A stretch of 47,412 bases of DNA from Candidatus Roizmanbacteria bacterium RIFCSPHIGHO2_12_FULL_37_23. Its GTDB lineage: Bacteria; Patescibacteriota; Microgenomatia; UBA1406; HO2-37-13b. The stretch lies in NCBI GenBank assembly GCA_001788095.1, contig MFZX01000026.1:1-47412 (forward strand), read 5' to 3'. Shown here in pieces: positions 14,546-23,021 of this stretch; position 1 is the first letter of the stretch, and each line of letters starts with the position of its first letter. The position numbers were made by a program, and so were the translations under genes. The notes below the pieces were generated by a model that saw nothing but the letters and a program-made list of their open reading frames with translations, did no database searches and was not told the origin of the DNA.

Positions 14546-15325
14546 CTAGCTCCACACCTCAAAATAAGGATGAAATATGCGCCATCCTTGCGCTTGAGCA
14601 AGCTGTTCTCGAATAAATTTTTCTGTAATTCCTATTGTTCGCGCATTTAGGGCAAATTTTGTATGATCTTCTGTCCAACATACACTAAGGTCTCGTTTAT
14701 ATATTGGAATTCCAAAAATTTCAGCGTATATAGGAATTTTATATTCGAGAAAGCCAATTTCTTTGTCTTGAACCTTTTTATAGATGTCAAAAAATTTTCT
14801 AGGAAAAACCTCAAGAATAAATAAACAACAGGGTGGGGTGGATTTTGAATATCCATAGTTTGTTTTTACATATTGAAGAAATGCTAGGTAATCTTTTCTA
14901 TGTGGTGAATTTTCTCGAGTCCATGACCAATGATTTTCAAGCGTTTTATCGAGATTTCTAAATCCTGATAAGAAAATTTCGTCCTTTTTTAATCCTGAAA
15001 ATTGATTATCTAATGAGTCAAAAATAAGCATGTCCCATTGTGTGATTACAATACTCTCCCATGAGAAATTAATGCCGCGCCGTTCATACCAATCAAGTAA
15101 TACGAGATCACCATGCATCCATTTCCAGTCAGGATCAGTAAAAGGGGAGATATAAAGATCATCTAATAAAGAATTTAAGCTTCTGAATTGCCCAATGTCA
15201 TTTTGATTTCCTCCATAAAGGCCAAAAATTTTACTGTTTGGATTATTTTTTTTGAGTATCTCGAGATGATTTTTGCTGATTTCCGGTTCTTTATAAAACC
15301 AAAAGAGAATAGCTAAATCGAGCAT
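14546..15325 (-). CDS. Uncharacterised protein of the glycan locus, possible glycosyltransferase
   Basis: The protein has 259 residues from the ATG at 15325 and no membrane segment. It begins LDLAILFWFYKEPE and contains HGDLVLLDWYERRG and VITQWDMLIFDSL. A WDM triad in the place where GT-A enzymes carry their metal-binding Asp motif hints at a sugar transferase fold, but I do not recognise the family with certainty. Codon use and position, between the tRNA-Cys and the first GT-C gene, fit the glycan locus. Two upstream ATGs exist; the box TATAAT (15333-15338, minus strand) lies seven bases before 15325 and only one before 15331, so 15325 is the better start. Confidence 0.6.
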   Translation of the reverse strand: MLDLAILFWFYKEPEISKNHLEILKKNNPNSKIFGLYGGNQNDIGQFRSLNSLLDDLYISPFTDPDWKWMHGDLVLLDWYERRGINFSWESIVITQWDMLIFDSLDNQFSGLKKDEIFLSGFRNLDKTLENHWSWTRENSPHRKDYLAFLQYVKTNYGYSKSTPPCCLFILEVFPRKFFDIYKKVQDKEIGFLEYKIPIYAEIFGIPIYKRDLSVCWTEDHTKFALNARTIGITEKFIREQLAQAQGWRIFHPYFEVWS

Positions 15326-15398
15326 GATCATAATTATATCAGGGATTATATGTACCTTGATAACGAGGATAAAATATGCAGCCTTCCAATCCCCGGCC

Positions 15399-15480
15399 TT
15401 CTAACCCTCGGTGTTAGTAGGTTCAAAATTTTTTATTCAGACTCAACCAACACCGAGGGTTATAACACCGAGGGTTAGAA
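15399..15480. repeat. Three-copy inverted and direct repeat
   Basis: An 18-base sequence (15399-15416, TTCTAACCCTCGGTGTTA) is perfectly inverted at 15463-15480. A third copy of its core lies at 15449-15462, directly repeated with the second. The only gene-free stretch in this part of the window (15339-15526) contains this structure. It could act as a transcription end point between two minus-strand genes, but there is no T-run typical of an intrinsic terminator. Confidence 0.65.
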
Positions 15481-15526
15481 ATGAGAGTTCATTTCTACCT
15501 TAGAGATTGAAAGTGGATTGCTATAG

Positions 15527-16774
15527 TTAAATGAACGGTGCCCAGTCGGTTATAGGTGCGATATTAAAAAGCATGAAATTCCAAGCATACAGATAGATTG
15601 CCGGAAGAAGAAAAATCAATACGATTAGAAACTTCTTTGACGTAAAAAATTTCTCAAATGTAATCAGAGCAACCGGTAGTAGGGGAATCGAATATCGCGC
15701 GATATCACGATGTTGTACTGAAATAAGAGAAAGAAAGAAAACAAACGAGAAATAGAAAAAAACCCGTTTTGTTCTCATTGTCTCTTTTCCTATGATGTCA
15801 TTCTGGACTCGACCAAGGATCTCTTTGAGATTTCGAAATAAATTCGGAATGACAGATGAGATCTTATTATTTAAGCCGGAAAATGGCAAGAGCTCTATAA
15901 CGGTTAGTCCATACAACAAAAAAATAAATAGAATTTCTTCTAACCATGCTGTATCAACCCAGTTTTTCTGGAAATTAAATACTTTAAAAGGTGGAAAGAG
16001 AAGATGAAGATTGTCACCTGATTTAAAATATGCCCAAAAGTCACCATATTGGATTCCATACAAAACGAACACTAAGAGTAAACTCCCAGGAATAATAATT
16101 AACCACAACCATCGAAAATCAATTTTTCTATTCTGGATATAGTCATATAATATTCCTCCTAAATAGGCTATAAATAATAAGCCTGCTGGAGTTTTTGTTG
16201 TTATTGCCAATCCTCCTAATAAACCTGCAAATAAATACCTTTTTTTCACAAAAAAGTATATTGACATAAGTATAAAAAGAACAAACATCGGCTCAGGACT
16301 ACCTACTGATCGTGTTACAAAGAATCGTGGAGTAATAAACATAAAAACACTTGTTAGTAAGAGGGGATTTCGTGAAAGTTTCAATGTGTTTACGAAATAG
16401 TAAAAAAACCAAAACAGCATTATTGAAAATATAAGAGTTGAAATGATAGTTGCCTTTGGAAATCCAAAAAGTGGAGCAAAAGCCCTGATAGTTAGTGGAT
16501 ACATTGGTAGGTGAGCTGCAAAATATTTTGTTTCGAGGCCAAGTGGGGCACCAGCAAGGATTTCATTTTTTGGATTGTATAAAGTTTTCGCAGGAATAAT
16601 ATACAGGGGTCCGTCCCAATGTTGTAAAACAGTTTGAAAACTTGTGTTTTTTGTATCAATGCCATAAAGATTATTTATCTTTAATATAAAAGGCATCCAA
16701 AGTAACAGAGTTGTGAATAATGTGAGCGCAGCAATTATGAAGTATGGATATAATTTAGTATATAATTGAGGCAT
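15527..16774 (-). CDS. GT-C membrane glycosyltransferase, PIG-V-like, with an inserted repeat peptide
   Basis: The 415-residue protein has about ten hydrophobic segments. After the first one, QHWDGPLY (H52, W53, D54) sits in the first outer loop, where GT-C enzymes carry catalytic acid residues; an HWDG motif is a feature of PIG-V-type mannosyltransferases. Such enzymes take sugar from a polyprenyl-phosphate donor on the outer face. Donor and acceptor here are unknown. Residues about 307-327 (SVIPNLFRNLKEILGRVQND) are encoded by a palindromic element lying in frame in a loop before the last membrane segments. Its ATG shares bases with the divergent gene's ATG, and TATACT (16781-16786) lies six bases before it. 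Confidence 0.75.
   Translation of the reverse strand: MPQLYTKLYPYFIIAALTLFTTLLLWMPFILKINNLYGIDTKNTSFQTVLQHWDGPLYIIPAKTLYNPKNEILAGAPLGLETKYFAAHLPMYPLTIRAFAPLFGFPKATIISTLIFSIMLFWFFYYFVNTLKLSRNPLLLTSVFMFITPRFFVTRSVGSPEPMFVLFILMSIYFFVKKRYLFAGLLGGLAITTKTPAGLLFIAYLGGILYDYIQNRKIDFRWLWLIIIPGSLLLVFVLYGIQYGDFWAYFKSGDNLHLLFPPFKVFNFQKNWVDTAWLEEILFIFLLYGLTVIELLPFSGLNNKISSVIPNLFRNLKEILGRVQNDIIGKETMRTKRVFFYFSFVFFLSLISVQHRDIARYSIPLLPVALITFEKFFTSKKFLIVLIFLLPAIYLYAWNFMLFNIAPITDWAPFI
15796..15854. repeat. Palindromic element, copy 2 (inside a GT-C gene)
   Basis: The element has inverted ends, TGTCATTC on the left and GAATGACA on the right. On the minus strand it is translated as part of the host gene without breaking the frame. 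Its ends match the element at 4399-4476. The encoded VIPNLFRN-type peptide is typical of repeats of this sort that have been read through as protein. Confidence 0.75.
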
Positions 16775-16786
16775 GAATCTAGTATA
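16761..16786. promoter_or_regulatory. Divergent leaderless promoters with overlapping start codons
   Basis: CATG at 16772-16775 contains the ATG of the plus-strand gene (16773) and the ATG of the minus-strand gene (16774). TATAAT (16761-16766) lies six bases before the plus start and TATACT (16781-16786, minus strand) six bases before the minus start. Each -10 box therefore lies within the other gene's first codons. Confidence 0.75.
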
Positions 16787-18245
16787 TCACATCTTTACAA
16801 AGCTCAAAACTTGGTCGCAGGATCCATTTAACAGAATTTTCATATTAATTTTATTATTTGGAATACTTTTGAGATTTTACCAGCTTGAAGGTTTTGTTAC
16901 GTTTCTTGGAGATCAGGGGAGAGATGCGATTATTTTAAAAAGGATCGTTACTTTTGAACATTTTCCTGCTATCGGGGCCCCGTCGTCAGTCGGTCAAGTC
17001 TTTCTTGGTCCCTTTTATTATTATTTCATTGCTCCCTGGCTTTTCTTCTCAGGATTTAATCCAATTGGACCTGCTATTGGTGTAGCATTTTTTTCATCAA
17101 TATTTCTCGTAATAGCTTATGTGGCAATTACAGAATTATTTAATAAAAAAGTAGCTCTTGTTTCAGTATTTCTACTAGCATTTTCAGAGGTTCTTATTAA
17201 TTTTTCGAGATTTTCCTGGAACCCTAACCTTTTACCCCTTGCATCGTTTCTACTATTTTATGTTTTAGTTAAAGGATTAAAAGATCATGATGTGAAAAAA
17301 TTTGTAATTTCTGGGGCACTTTTTTCAATCTCAATACAATTACATTATGTATCTCTAGCTTTAACTATGCCAATAGTGCTCGTTTTGATACATTACTTAT
17401 ATGTTAATAGGAAACGAACATCAAAAAACTTGATCCCAATTTTCGCAATGGGAGTATCGTTTTTTATTTTATCGCTCCCACTGTTAGTTTTTGATCTACG
17501 TCACAGTTTTCTTAATTCAAAAAATTTTATAACACTTTTCACAGATTCGAAAAGTATTGCAGGATCGGGGTTTCAGGAAATATTCAATACTTTTACTGCT
17601 CTTAATGTGTTTGCTTTTAGACAGAATTTTCATGCTTTTTTTTCTCTCCTGCTCTTGATTCTTCTGATTTTATCGATGATTTTCACATGGAAACAAAAGA
17701 GACAACTTTCTTTACTGATTCTATTTTTTCTGATTGGATTATTAATCACCTCTTTTTACACAGGTAGAAAAATTCCACATTATTTTGGAGCCCTATATTC
17801 TTACTATTACATCATCATCGCATATTTCGTTACACAGATTTTTTGGAATAAGAAACTTGGAATATTTTTAGTAATGTTTTTGATTGGATTTATTTTTATG
17901 AACATTCAAGGATATAGTTTTCTGTTTAACCATCCTAATAACCAAATACAAAAAGCACAAGAAGTAGCTCGCCTGATAGATCAAAACATAAGCATAAATA
18001 GGTATCAAGTTACCAGCCTTCCTCATCAATACAGCGACAGTACATATCGTTATTTTCTTGAAATTTGGAAAAAGCGTCCTATTGAAAAGGATAGTTTAGA
18101 AAAGGCTGAGGAATTATTTGTTGTTTGCGAAGACGAATGTACACCAATTGGTGATCCTCAATGGGATATAGCATATTTCGCTCCTCGAGAAATTATAGGG
18201 ACGTGGGATGTGGCGAATGTTAAACTATATAAGTTAATAAGATAG
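16773..18245 (+). CDS. GT-C membrane glycosyltransferase (GT39/ArnT-like)
   Basis: The 490-residue protein has about eleven to twelve membrane segments. After the first segment comes FLGDQGRDAI (D47 and D51), the acidic outer loop typical of the PMT/ArnT superfamily. A soluble C-terminal part (about 385-490) lies after the last helix. These enzymes transfer sugar from a polyprenyl phosphate to protein or lipid on the outer face. It starts a plus-strand run with an ALG5-like GT2 and a second GT39 protein. The start is set by a TATAAT six bases upstream. It is similar in plan to the gene at 28902 (FDQGRDF). Confidence 0.78.
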   Translation: MNLVYHIFTKLKTWSQDPFNRIFILILLFGILLRFYQLEGFVTFLGDQGRDAIILKRIVTFEHFPAIGAPSSVGQVFLGPFYYYFIAPWLFFSGFNPIGPAIGVAFFSSIFLVIAYVAITELFNKKVALVSVFLLAFSEVLINFSRFSWNPNLLPLASFLLFYVLVKGLKDHDVKKFVISGALFSISIQLHYVSLALTMPIVLVLIHYLYVNRKRTSKNLIPIFAMGVSFFILSLPLLVFDLRHSFLNSKNFITLFTDSKSIAGSGFQEIFNTFTALNVFAFRQNFHAFFSLLLLILLILSMIFTWKQKRQLSLLILFFLIGLLITSFYTGRKIPHYFGALYSYYYIIIAYFVTQIFWNKKLGIFLVMFLIGFIFMNIQGYSFLFNHPNNQIQKAQEVARLIDQNISINRYQVTSLPHQYSDSTYRYFLEIWKKRPIEKDSLEKAEELFVVCEDECTPIGDPQWDIAYFAPREIIGTWDVANVKLYKLIR

Positions 18246-18269
18246 GTAAGTTAGTAGTTTTAACCAAGT

Positions 18270-19016
18270 ATGACGATCTCTCTTATCATTCCTTGTTATA
18301 ACGAGGAACTTAATATTCAAAAAGGAGTATTGGACAAAATCGGAAACTTTACAGCTCATGACGCACAATTTAAGGAAGTTATCATTATTGATGATGGTTC
18401 AACTGATTCAACAGTAGAGATTATTAAAAAAAGATATTTATCCGAATTTCCTAAATTTAGACTCGTTGAGAAAAATCACCAAGGGAAAGCATTTGCTGTA
18501 ATTGAAGGTATCAAAGATGCTCATGGAGATTTCGTGATATTTTCTGACATGGATTTAGCAACACCACTTGAAGAAGCATATATTTTTATTGACGAATTTA
18601 AAAAAGGAAGTAAGATCGTCATAGGCTCAAGAAAAGGTAAAAGAGAAGGAGCACCTTTCAAACGAAAATTACAATCAGTGGGTTTTGTCATAATGAGAAA
18701 TATGCTTGTTGGACTTAATGGCATACAAGATACGCAGTGCGGTTTTAAAGGATTTGATAGGAAAGCTGCGATAAGAATCATTGAAAAATTACGCGTATTT
18801 CATGATGAAAGAAAAGCGCGTGGATCCTCGGTCTCAGCGGGTTTTGATTTAGAGTTTCTTTTTGTTGCACGTAAGCTCGGTTATGAAATTAAAGAAATTC
18901 CAGTCCATTGGAGACATGCAGAAACAAAAAAAGTAACGTTTATAAAAGATTCAGTGGAAACTATAACAGATTTATTGCGAATAAAATTCAATAGTTTAGG
19001 AAGAAAATATTCTTAA
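18270..19016 (+). CDS. GT2 polyprenyl-phosphate sugar synthase (ALG5/DPM1-like)
   Basis: The 248-residue GT-A enzyme begins MTISLIIPCYNEELNI and has IIDDGSTDST, the metal-binding FSDMDLATPLEEA and the long QDTQCGFKGFDR segment characteristic of dolichyl-phosphate glucosyltransferase (ALG5) relatives. It has no membrane helix. It would load a hexose from a nucleotide sugar onto polyprenyl phosphate at the inner membrane face. The flanking genes on the same strand are both GT39-like enzymes that use such lipid-linked donors, so this is probably their donor supplier. The spacing is 24 bases upstream and 9 downstream. Confidence 0.88.
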   Translation: MTISLIIPCYNEELNIQKGVLDKIGNFTAHDAQFKEVIIIDDGSTDSTVEIIKKRYLSEFPKFRLVEKNHQGKAFAVIEGIKDAHGDFVIFSDMDLATPLEEAYIFIDEFKKGSKIVIGSRKGKREGAPFKRKLQSVGFVIMRNMLVGLNGIQDTQCGFKGFDRKAAIRIIEKLRVFHDERKARGSSVSAGFDLEFLFVARKLGYEIKEIPVHWRHAETKKVTFIKDSVETITDLLRIKFNSLGRKYS

Positions 19017-19025
19017 CATTAAGAC

Positions 19026-20492
19026 ATGACACGTCGTATTTTTAAGATTTTGAAAAAACACTTCATTTTTATTCTTTTTGTAATTATTTATTCAACAATC
19101 CTCGCTCATAAACTAGTTGCTTATCCAACTCCTTTTGCTGATTGGGACGAATCGCTATATATTCAGTCAGGTAACGAAATGTTTGAGCAAAATTATTATC
19201 TTTTTCCCGTGTGGCAAGAAAAGCCTTGGCTTGATAAACCTCCGCTTGTACCATTTATTTACGCATCGACTGCAAAACTTTTCGTTGGAGTAGAGCCTGA
19301 AATTTCAACTCGTCTATTATCACTTTCCGTATCAATGCTTGTATTATTTTTTGCATATTTACTTTATAGGAGAGTTGCTGACGACACTATTGTGCCGACG
19401 TTGACAGTCATGATTACCGCCTTCACACCTATTTTTATCCAACGAGCTCAGATTATTAATTTAGATATTTTTCTATTACTGGGATGGTTAGGATACTTAT
19501 TATTTTTTAGAAATTTTATTCTGGGACTTCTTTTTTTAGGTATTGCAGTATTCAGTAAATCTCTCATTGGGTTTTATCCAGTTTTTATAATGCTCTTTTA
19601 TATTTTCTACCAATTTTTTCAAGGAAAAATTAAGCACGAAAAATTTATTAAAGATTTTAAGAAAATAAGTATACAAGCAGGAATTCTTTTACTTTGGTTT
19701 ATTGCAATGCTTCTTTTATATAAAGGAGTTTTTTGGAAACAACATATTATTGAATCACATTTTAATAGGGTCACTTCATCTATTGAATTTCACTTTGGCG
19801 AAAGAACTTATTATTTAGACTTAGTCCTCGAGCAATTTGCATTCATGTTTTCAGCAATCATCATAGGATTTTTCATAATTATCATGAAGTATTATAAAGA
19901 TACCAAAAAACTCCTTCTAGCACTTTTCTTTCTCCCTTGGTTTTTATTTTTAAATCTGACAAAAACTAAAATTTTTTGGTATTTGTACCCTGCAATTCCT
20001 CAACTTGCTTTTTTTTCGATAGCACCCTTATTGGTTCTCTCACATATGAAAAAACTTTATTGGATTGCAGCAGTAATGTTTATCGGAATCGTAATGTATT
20101 ATTGGCCTTCACTTAATAAAAACATACTTGAAAAGACATACGCCTCAGTAAATGATCCACATTATGAACTTTCGATTGCTGCGCGTCCTCGATGTAGTTA
20201 TTTGAATGTTTTATTAGATCAAAGTACGCGTGAAAGTTTTGCAACTCTTGAAAAAGCCAATCTTTTGATAACAACAACAAAATGGTGGGGTAATCATCCA
20301 TCGATAATTTACTATTTTGGGAAAAATACAACATTTTTCTATACCACAAATGATTTTAATTCAGCGCTTGCAAAGTCAAAAATTAATGATTGTTTTATAC
20401 TGGCAGAATCTGACCTCAAACAATATTCCCAAGACGATACGATTGCGAACTTGAAGAGCTCTGGATCAATGCATTTATTTATTAAGAAGTAA
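19026..20492 (+). CDS. GT39-family glycosyltransferase (ArnT/PMT-like)
   Basis: The 488-residue membrane protein follows the PMT_2/ArnT pattern closely: a first helix, then FADWDESLYIQSG (D39, D41, E42), then KPWLDKPPLVPF, where DKPPL is the hallmark of this family. About ten more membrane helices and a C-terminal outer domain follow. The reaction is transfer of a sugar from a polyprenyl-phosphate carrier to an outer-face acceptor. It directly follows the ALG5-like gene. No strong -10 box is seen just before the ATG, so it is probably cotranscribed. Confidence 0.87.
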   Translation: MTRRIFKILKKHFIFILFVIIYSTILAHKLVAYPTPFADWDESLYIQSGNEMFEQNYYLFPVWQEKPWLDKPPLVPFIYASTAKLFVGVEPEISTRLLSLSVSMLVLFFAYLLYRRVADDTIVPTLTVMITAFTPIFIQRAQIINLDIFLLLGWLGYLLFFRNFILGLLFLGIAVFSKSLIGFYPVFIMLFYIFYQFFQGKIKHEKFIKDFKKISIQAGILLLWFIAMLLLYKGVFWKQHIIESHFNRVTSSIEFHFGERTYYLDLVLEQFAFMFSAIIIGFFIIIMKYYKDTKKLLLALFFLPWFLFLNLTKTKIFWYLYPAIPQLAFFSIAPLLVLSHMKKLYWIAAVMFIGIVMYYWPSLNKNILEKTYASVNDPHYELSIAARPRCSYLNVLLDQSTRESFATLEKANLLITTTKWWGNHPSIIYYFGKNTTFFYTTNDFNSALAKSKINDCFILAESDLKQYSQDDTIANLKSSGSMHLFIKK

Positions 20493-20496
20493 TTGA

Positions 20497-21423
20497 TTAA
20501 AAACCAATTGTCGATTCAACAATATATTCTGGACGTTGTTTAACCTCGTCATAAACACGTCGCAAATATTCTCCTAGAATTCCAATTGAGAAGAGATTTA
20601 AACCTCCGATAAATATAATAAGCAGTGTTGTTGTAGCGAATCCAGGAACTGCCTTATATGCTTCTGTGAAAAATTTGAAATATACAACTGCGAGCGCTCC
20701 AAAAGCAGATGTAGCTAGCCCTATGAGTCCAAGATAGAAGATCATTTCTAAAGGTACATATGAAAAAGAAAATATTCCGTCAAATGCAAGTTTGAAAAGT
20801 TTTCGAGGATTATATTTACTTTTTCCACCATATCGTCTATCCCTTTCGTACTCAAGACCAATTTGTTTCATACCTATCCAACTTCTTAATCCTCTTATAA
20901 ACCGATTTCTTTCAGGGAGTAGATTAATTGCATCAACTACCTTACGGTTCATTACAGAAAAATCACCGCTATCCACAGGAATATCTATGAATGTTATGGC
21001 TTTTAATAATCTATAAAAGAAACTATAAGCGGACTTTTTTAATAAGGATTCCTTCCTTTTTTTTCGAATTCCATATACAACGTCATATCCATCTGATAAT
21101 TTTTTAAAAAACCTTGGCAATTCTTCTGGGGGATCTTGTAAGTCTGCGTCTATTATAGCTATGAATTCTCCAGTTGAATAACGCATTCCAGCATTTACAG
21201 CTACTTGGTGACCAAAATTTCGAGAAAAGTTAATAACTTTCACATTGTGATCTTGATTATGTAATAGTACTAATGCATGAGGAGAGTTATCGCTGGAACC
21301 ATCATTAACAAAAATTAACTCATATGTTGACTTGAGTTGTTGCATCACTTTTGAAGTTCGATCATATAACTCTTGGATGATGCTTTCTTCGTTATAAACA
21401 GGAATGATAATTGAGTATTTCAT
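20497..21423 (-). CDS. GT2 polyprenyl-phosphate glycosyltransferase with two C-terminal helices (GtrB/ArnC-like)
   Basis: The 308-residue protein has an N-terminal GT-A domain with IPVYNEE, FVNDGSSDNS, the metal-binding IDADLQDPPEE and the NRFIRGLRSWIG region. Basic RRYGGKSKY is followed by two membrane helices (about 232-258 and 265-290). This layout is that of GtrB, CsbB and ArnC, which attach a sugar to undecaprenyl phosphate. The carrier sugar would then be used by GT-C enzymes nearby. The box TATTAT (21429-21434, minus strand) lies five bases before the ATG, in a short promoter region shared with the divergent gene. Confidence 0.9.
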   Translation of the reverse strand: MKYSIIIPVYNEESIIQELYDRTSKVMQQLKSTYELIFVNDGSSDNSPHALVLLHNQDHNVKVINFSRNFGHQVAVNAGMRYSTGEFIAIIDADLQDPPEELPRFFKKLSDGYDVVYGIRKKRKESLLKKSAYSFFYRLLKAITFIDIPVDSGDFSVMNRKVVDAINLLPERNRFIRGLRSWIGMKQIGLEYERDRRYGGKSKYNPRKLFKLAFDGIFSFSYVPLEMIFYLGLIGLATSAFGALAVVYFKFFTEAYKAVPGFATTTLLIIFIGGLNLFSIGILGEYLRRVYDEVKQRPEYIVESTIGF

Positions 21424-21428
21424 TTGTT

Positions 21429-21446
21429 ATAATAAGTAATTATACA
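21429..21446. promoter_or_regulatory. Divergent -10 boxes between GT2 and GT-C genes
   Basis: TATTAT on the minus strand (21429-21434) lies five bases before the ATG at 21423. TATACA on the plus strand (21441-21446) lies six bases before the ATG at 21453. Only 29 bases separate the two start codons. Confidence 0.5.
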
Positions 21447-21452
21447 CAAAGA

Positions 21453-23021
21453 ATGTTAGACGTTAGCAAGGTTGTTTCTTTTCTGCGGTCCACATTTTCG
21501 CGTAAAGACGTTGTTATTATAGTAATACTCATACTTCTTTTTCTTTTCACTAGACTAATTAGGCTCGATGATATGCCAATTTTTTCTGATGAGGGAATCT
21601 ATATTCGCTGGGCAAAAGTAGCTTGGAAAGATGCATCATGGCGATTCATATCACTAACCGATGGACGTCAACCTTTACAAACATGGGGAATAATTCCTTT
21701 CTTAAAAATATTTCCTTATAATCCTCTGCTTGCTGGAAGATTATTTTCGGTTGCGAGTGGACTATTTGCTTTGGTAGGTATATTTAGCTCAGCTTTCTAT
21801 CTTTTTAATAAAAAGACTGCCTACATATCAGCGTTGCTTTATATTATTACTCCTTATTTTCTGTTTTATGACAGAATGACTCTCGCCGATTCTGCCGTTA
21901 ACGGTTTCGTTATCTGGATATTTTTTTTCTCAGTTCTTATGGCGAGAACTCTAAGATTAGACGTCGCAATTTTATTAGGTTTACTTTCAGGATTTGGACT
22001 TCTAGCTAAATCCTCTGTGAAAGTATATGTTGGTCTGATGGCTCTTGCACCAGTTTTTCTTTTATTTTCACACAAAGAAGGCGGTTTAAAAAATATGTTA
22101 CTAAGTCTAAAGAATAAATTTGTTGGGAAAGATAACAAAATTAATTCACTCGTAAGTTTTATCACTCTTTATTTTATTGTTATATCATTATCTGCATTGA
22201 TTTATAACGTTCAGAGATTATCTCCCTTTTTCCATTATGTTGCTGAAAAAAATAAAACATTTATTTTAACGGTTCCAGAATTATTGCAGAACCCTTTTGC
22301 ATATTTCCCACACAACATTGTCAATCTACCATATTATGTCTTCTCCGAAATGGGATATATCGTAGCTGTGCTTGGAATAGTAGGCTTATACTTTCTTTAT
22401 AAAAAAGATAGAATTTTAGCGATTTATTTAGGATTATGGCTTATTACTATTACTATACTTCTCTCATTTTTTGCAAAAGTACTTTTTCCACGATATGTGC
22501 TTCCGCTTGGTGGACTCTTGTTGATACCAGCTTCATATCTGCTCTCTAATATCAAAAATTCTAGAAATTTTATGGGTATCTTAGTAGTGATTATAGTTTC
22601 AATATTATATTTTGACTATACTATAATTTTCAATTATCCACGAATCCCGTTTCCTGAGATCGATCGCGGACAATATGTGGAAGGGCGAACTGCTGTTTGG
22701 GGGGCAAGAGAAATTGTTGATTTTGCTCGCGAGAAATCAAAAGAAAAACAAGTCATTCTAATAGCAGAGGGAAATTTTGGCTTAATTGGAGACGTTTTAG
22801 AAACCTTCAAATTACCTAATGATGCAATCAGCGTTAATGGTTACTGGCCATTAGATAAAGAAAATCTGATCGAAAATCAATCAAATCTAAATGACTCATA
22901 TGTTTATGTGGTATTTTCTCACAGAGAAGAATTCCCTTTAGATTGGCCGATTAAACTTATAAAAAGGTATGAAAAACCAGGAAGAAAAGCTAGTGTTTAT
23001 CTCTTTGAGTTAACAAAATAG
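21453..23021 (+). CDS. GT-C membrane glycosyltransferase (GT39-like)
   Basis: About 522 residues from the ATG at 21453; an open frame reaches back to 21411, but that part overlaps the divergent gene and its promoter. The first helix is followed by FSDEGIYIRWAK (D46, E47), and GRQPLQTW stands where DKPPL lies in ArnT, so the family plan is kept. Roughly eleven more hydrophobic segments and an outer C-terminal domain follow. A long hydrophilic loop (about 205-225) divides the helices. It probably transfers a sugar from a polyprenyl-phosphate donor. The 3' end overlaps the convergent gene by 25 bases. Confidence 0.8.
   Translation: MLDVSKVVSFLRSTFSRKDVVIIVILILLFLFTRLIRLDDMPIFSDEGIYIRWAKVAWKDASWRFISLTDGRQPLQTWGIIPFLKIFPYNPLLAGRLFSVASGLFALVGIFSSAFYLFNKKTAYISALLYIITPYFLFYDRMTLADSAVNGFVIWIFFFSVLMARTLRLDVAILLGLLSGFGLLAKSSVKVYVGLMALAPVFLLFSHKEGGLKNMLLSLKNKFVGKDNKINSLVSFITLYFIVISLSALIYNVQRLSPFFHYVAEKNKTFILTVPELLQNPFAYFPHNIVNLPYYVFSEMGYIVAVLGIVGLYFLYKKDRILAIYLGLWLITITILLSFFAKVLFPRYVLPLGGLLLIPASYLLSNIKNSRNFMGILVVIIVSILYFDYTIIFNYPRIPFPEIDRGQYVEGRTAVWGAREIVDFAREKSKEKQVILIAEGNFGLIGDVLETFKLPNDAISVNGYWPLDKENLIENQSNLNDSYVYVVFSHREEFPLDWPIKLIKRYEKPGRKASVYLFELTK

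Noticed and set aside
14371-14601. A 76-residue minus-strand frame across tRNA-Cys
   Set aside because: It covers the tRNA gene and its duplicated end and has no coding signals of its own.
15399-15480. Classical intrinsic terminator
   Set aside because: The inverted arms are 46 bases apart and no T-run follows on either strand, so a simple terminator call is not supported.
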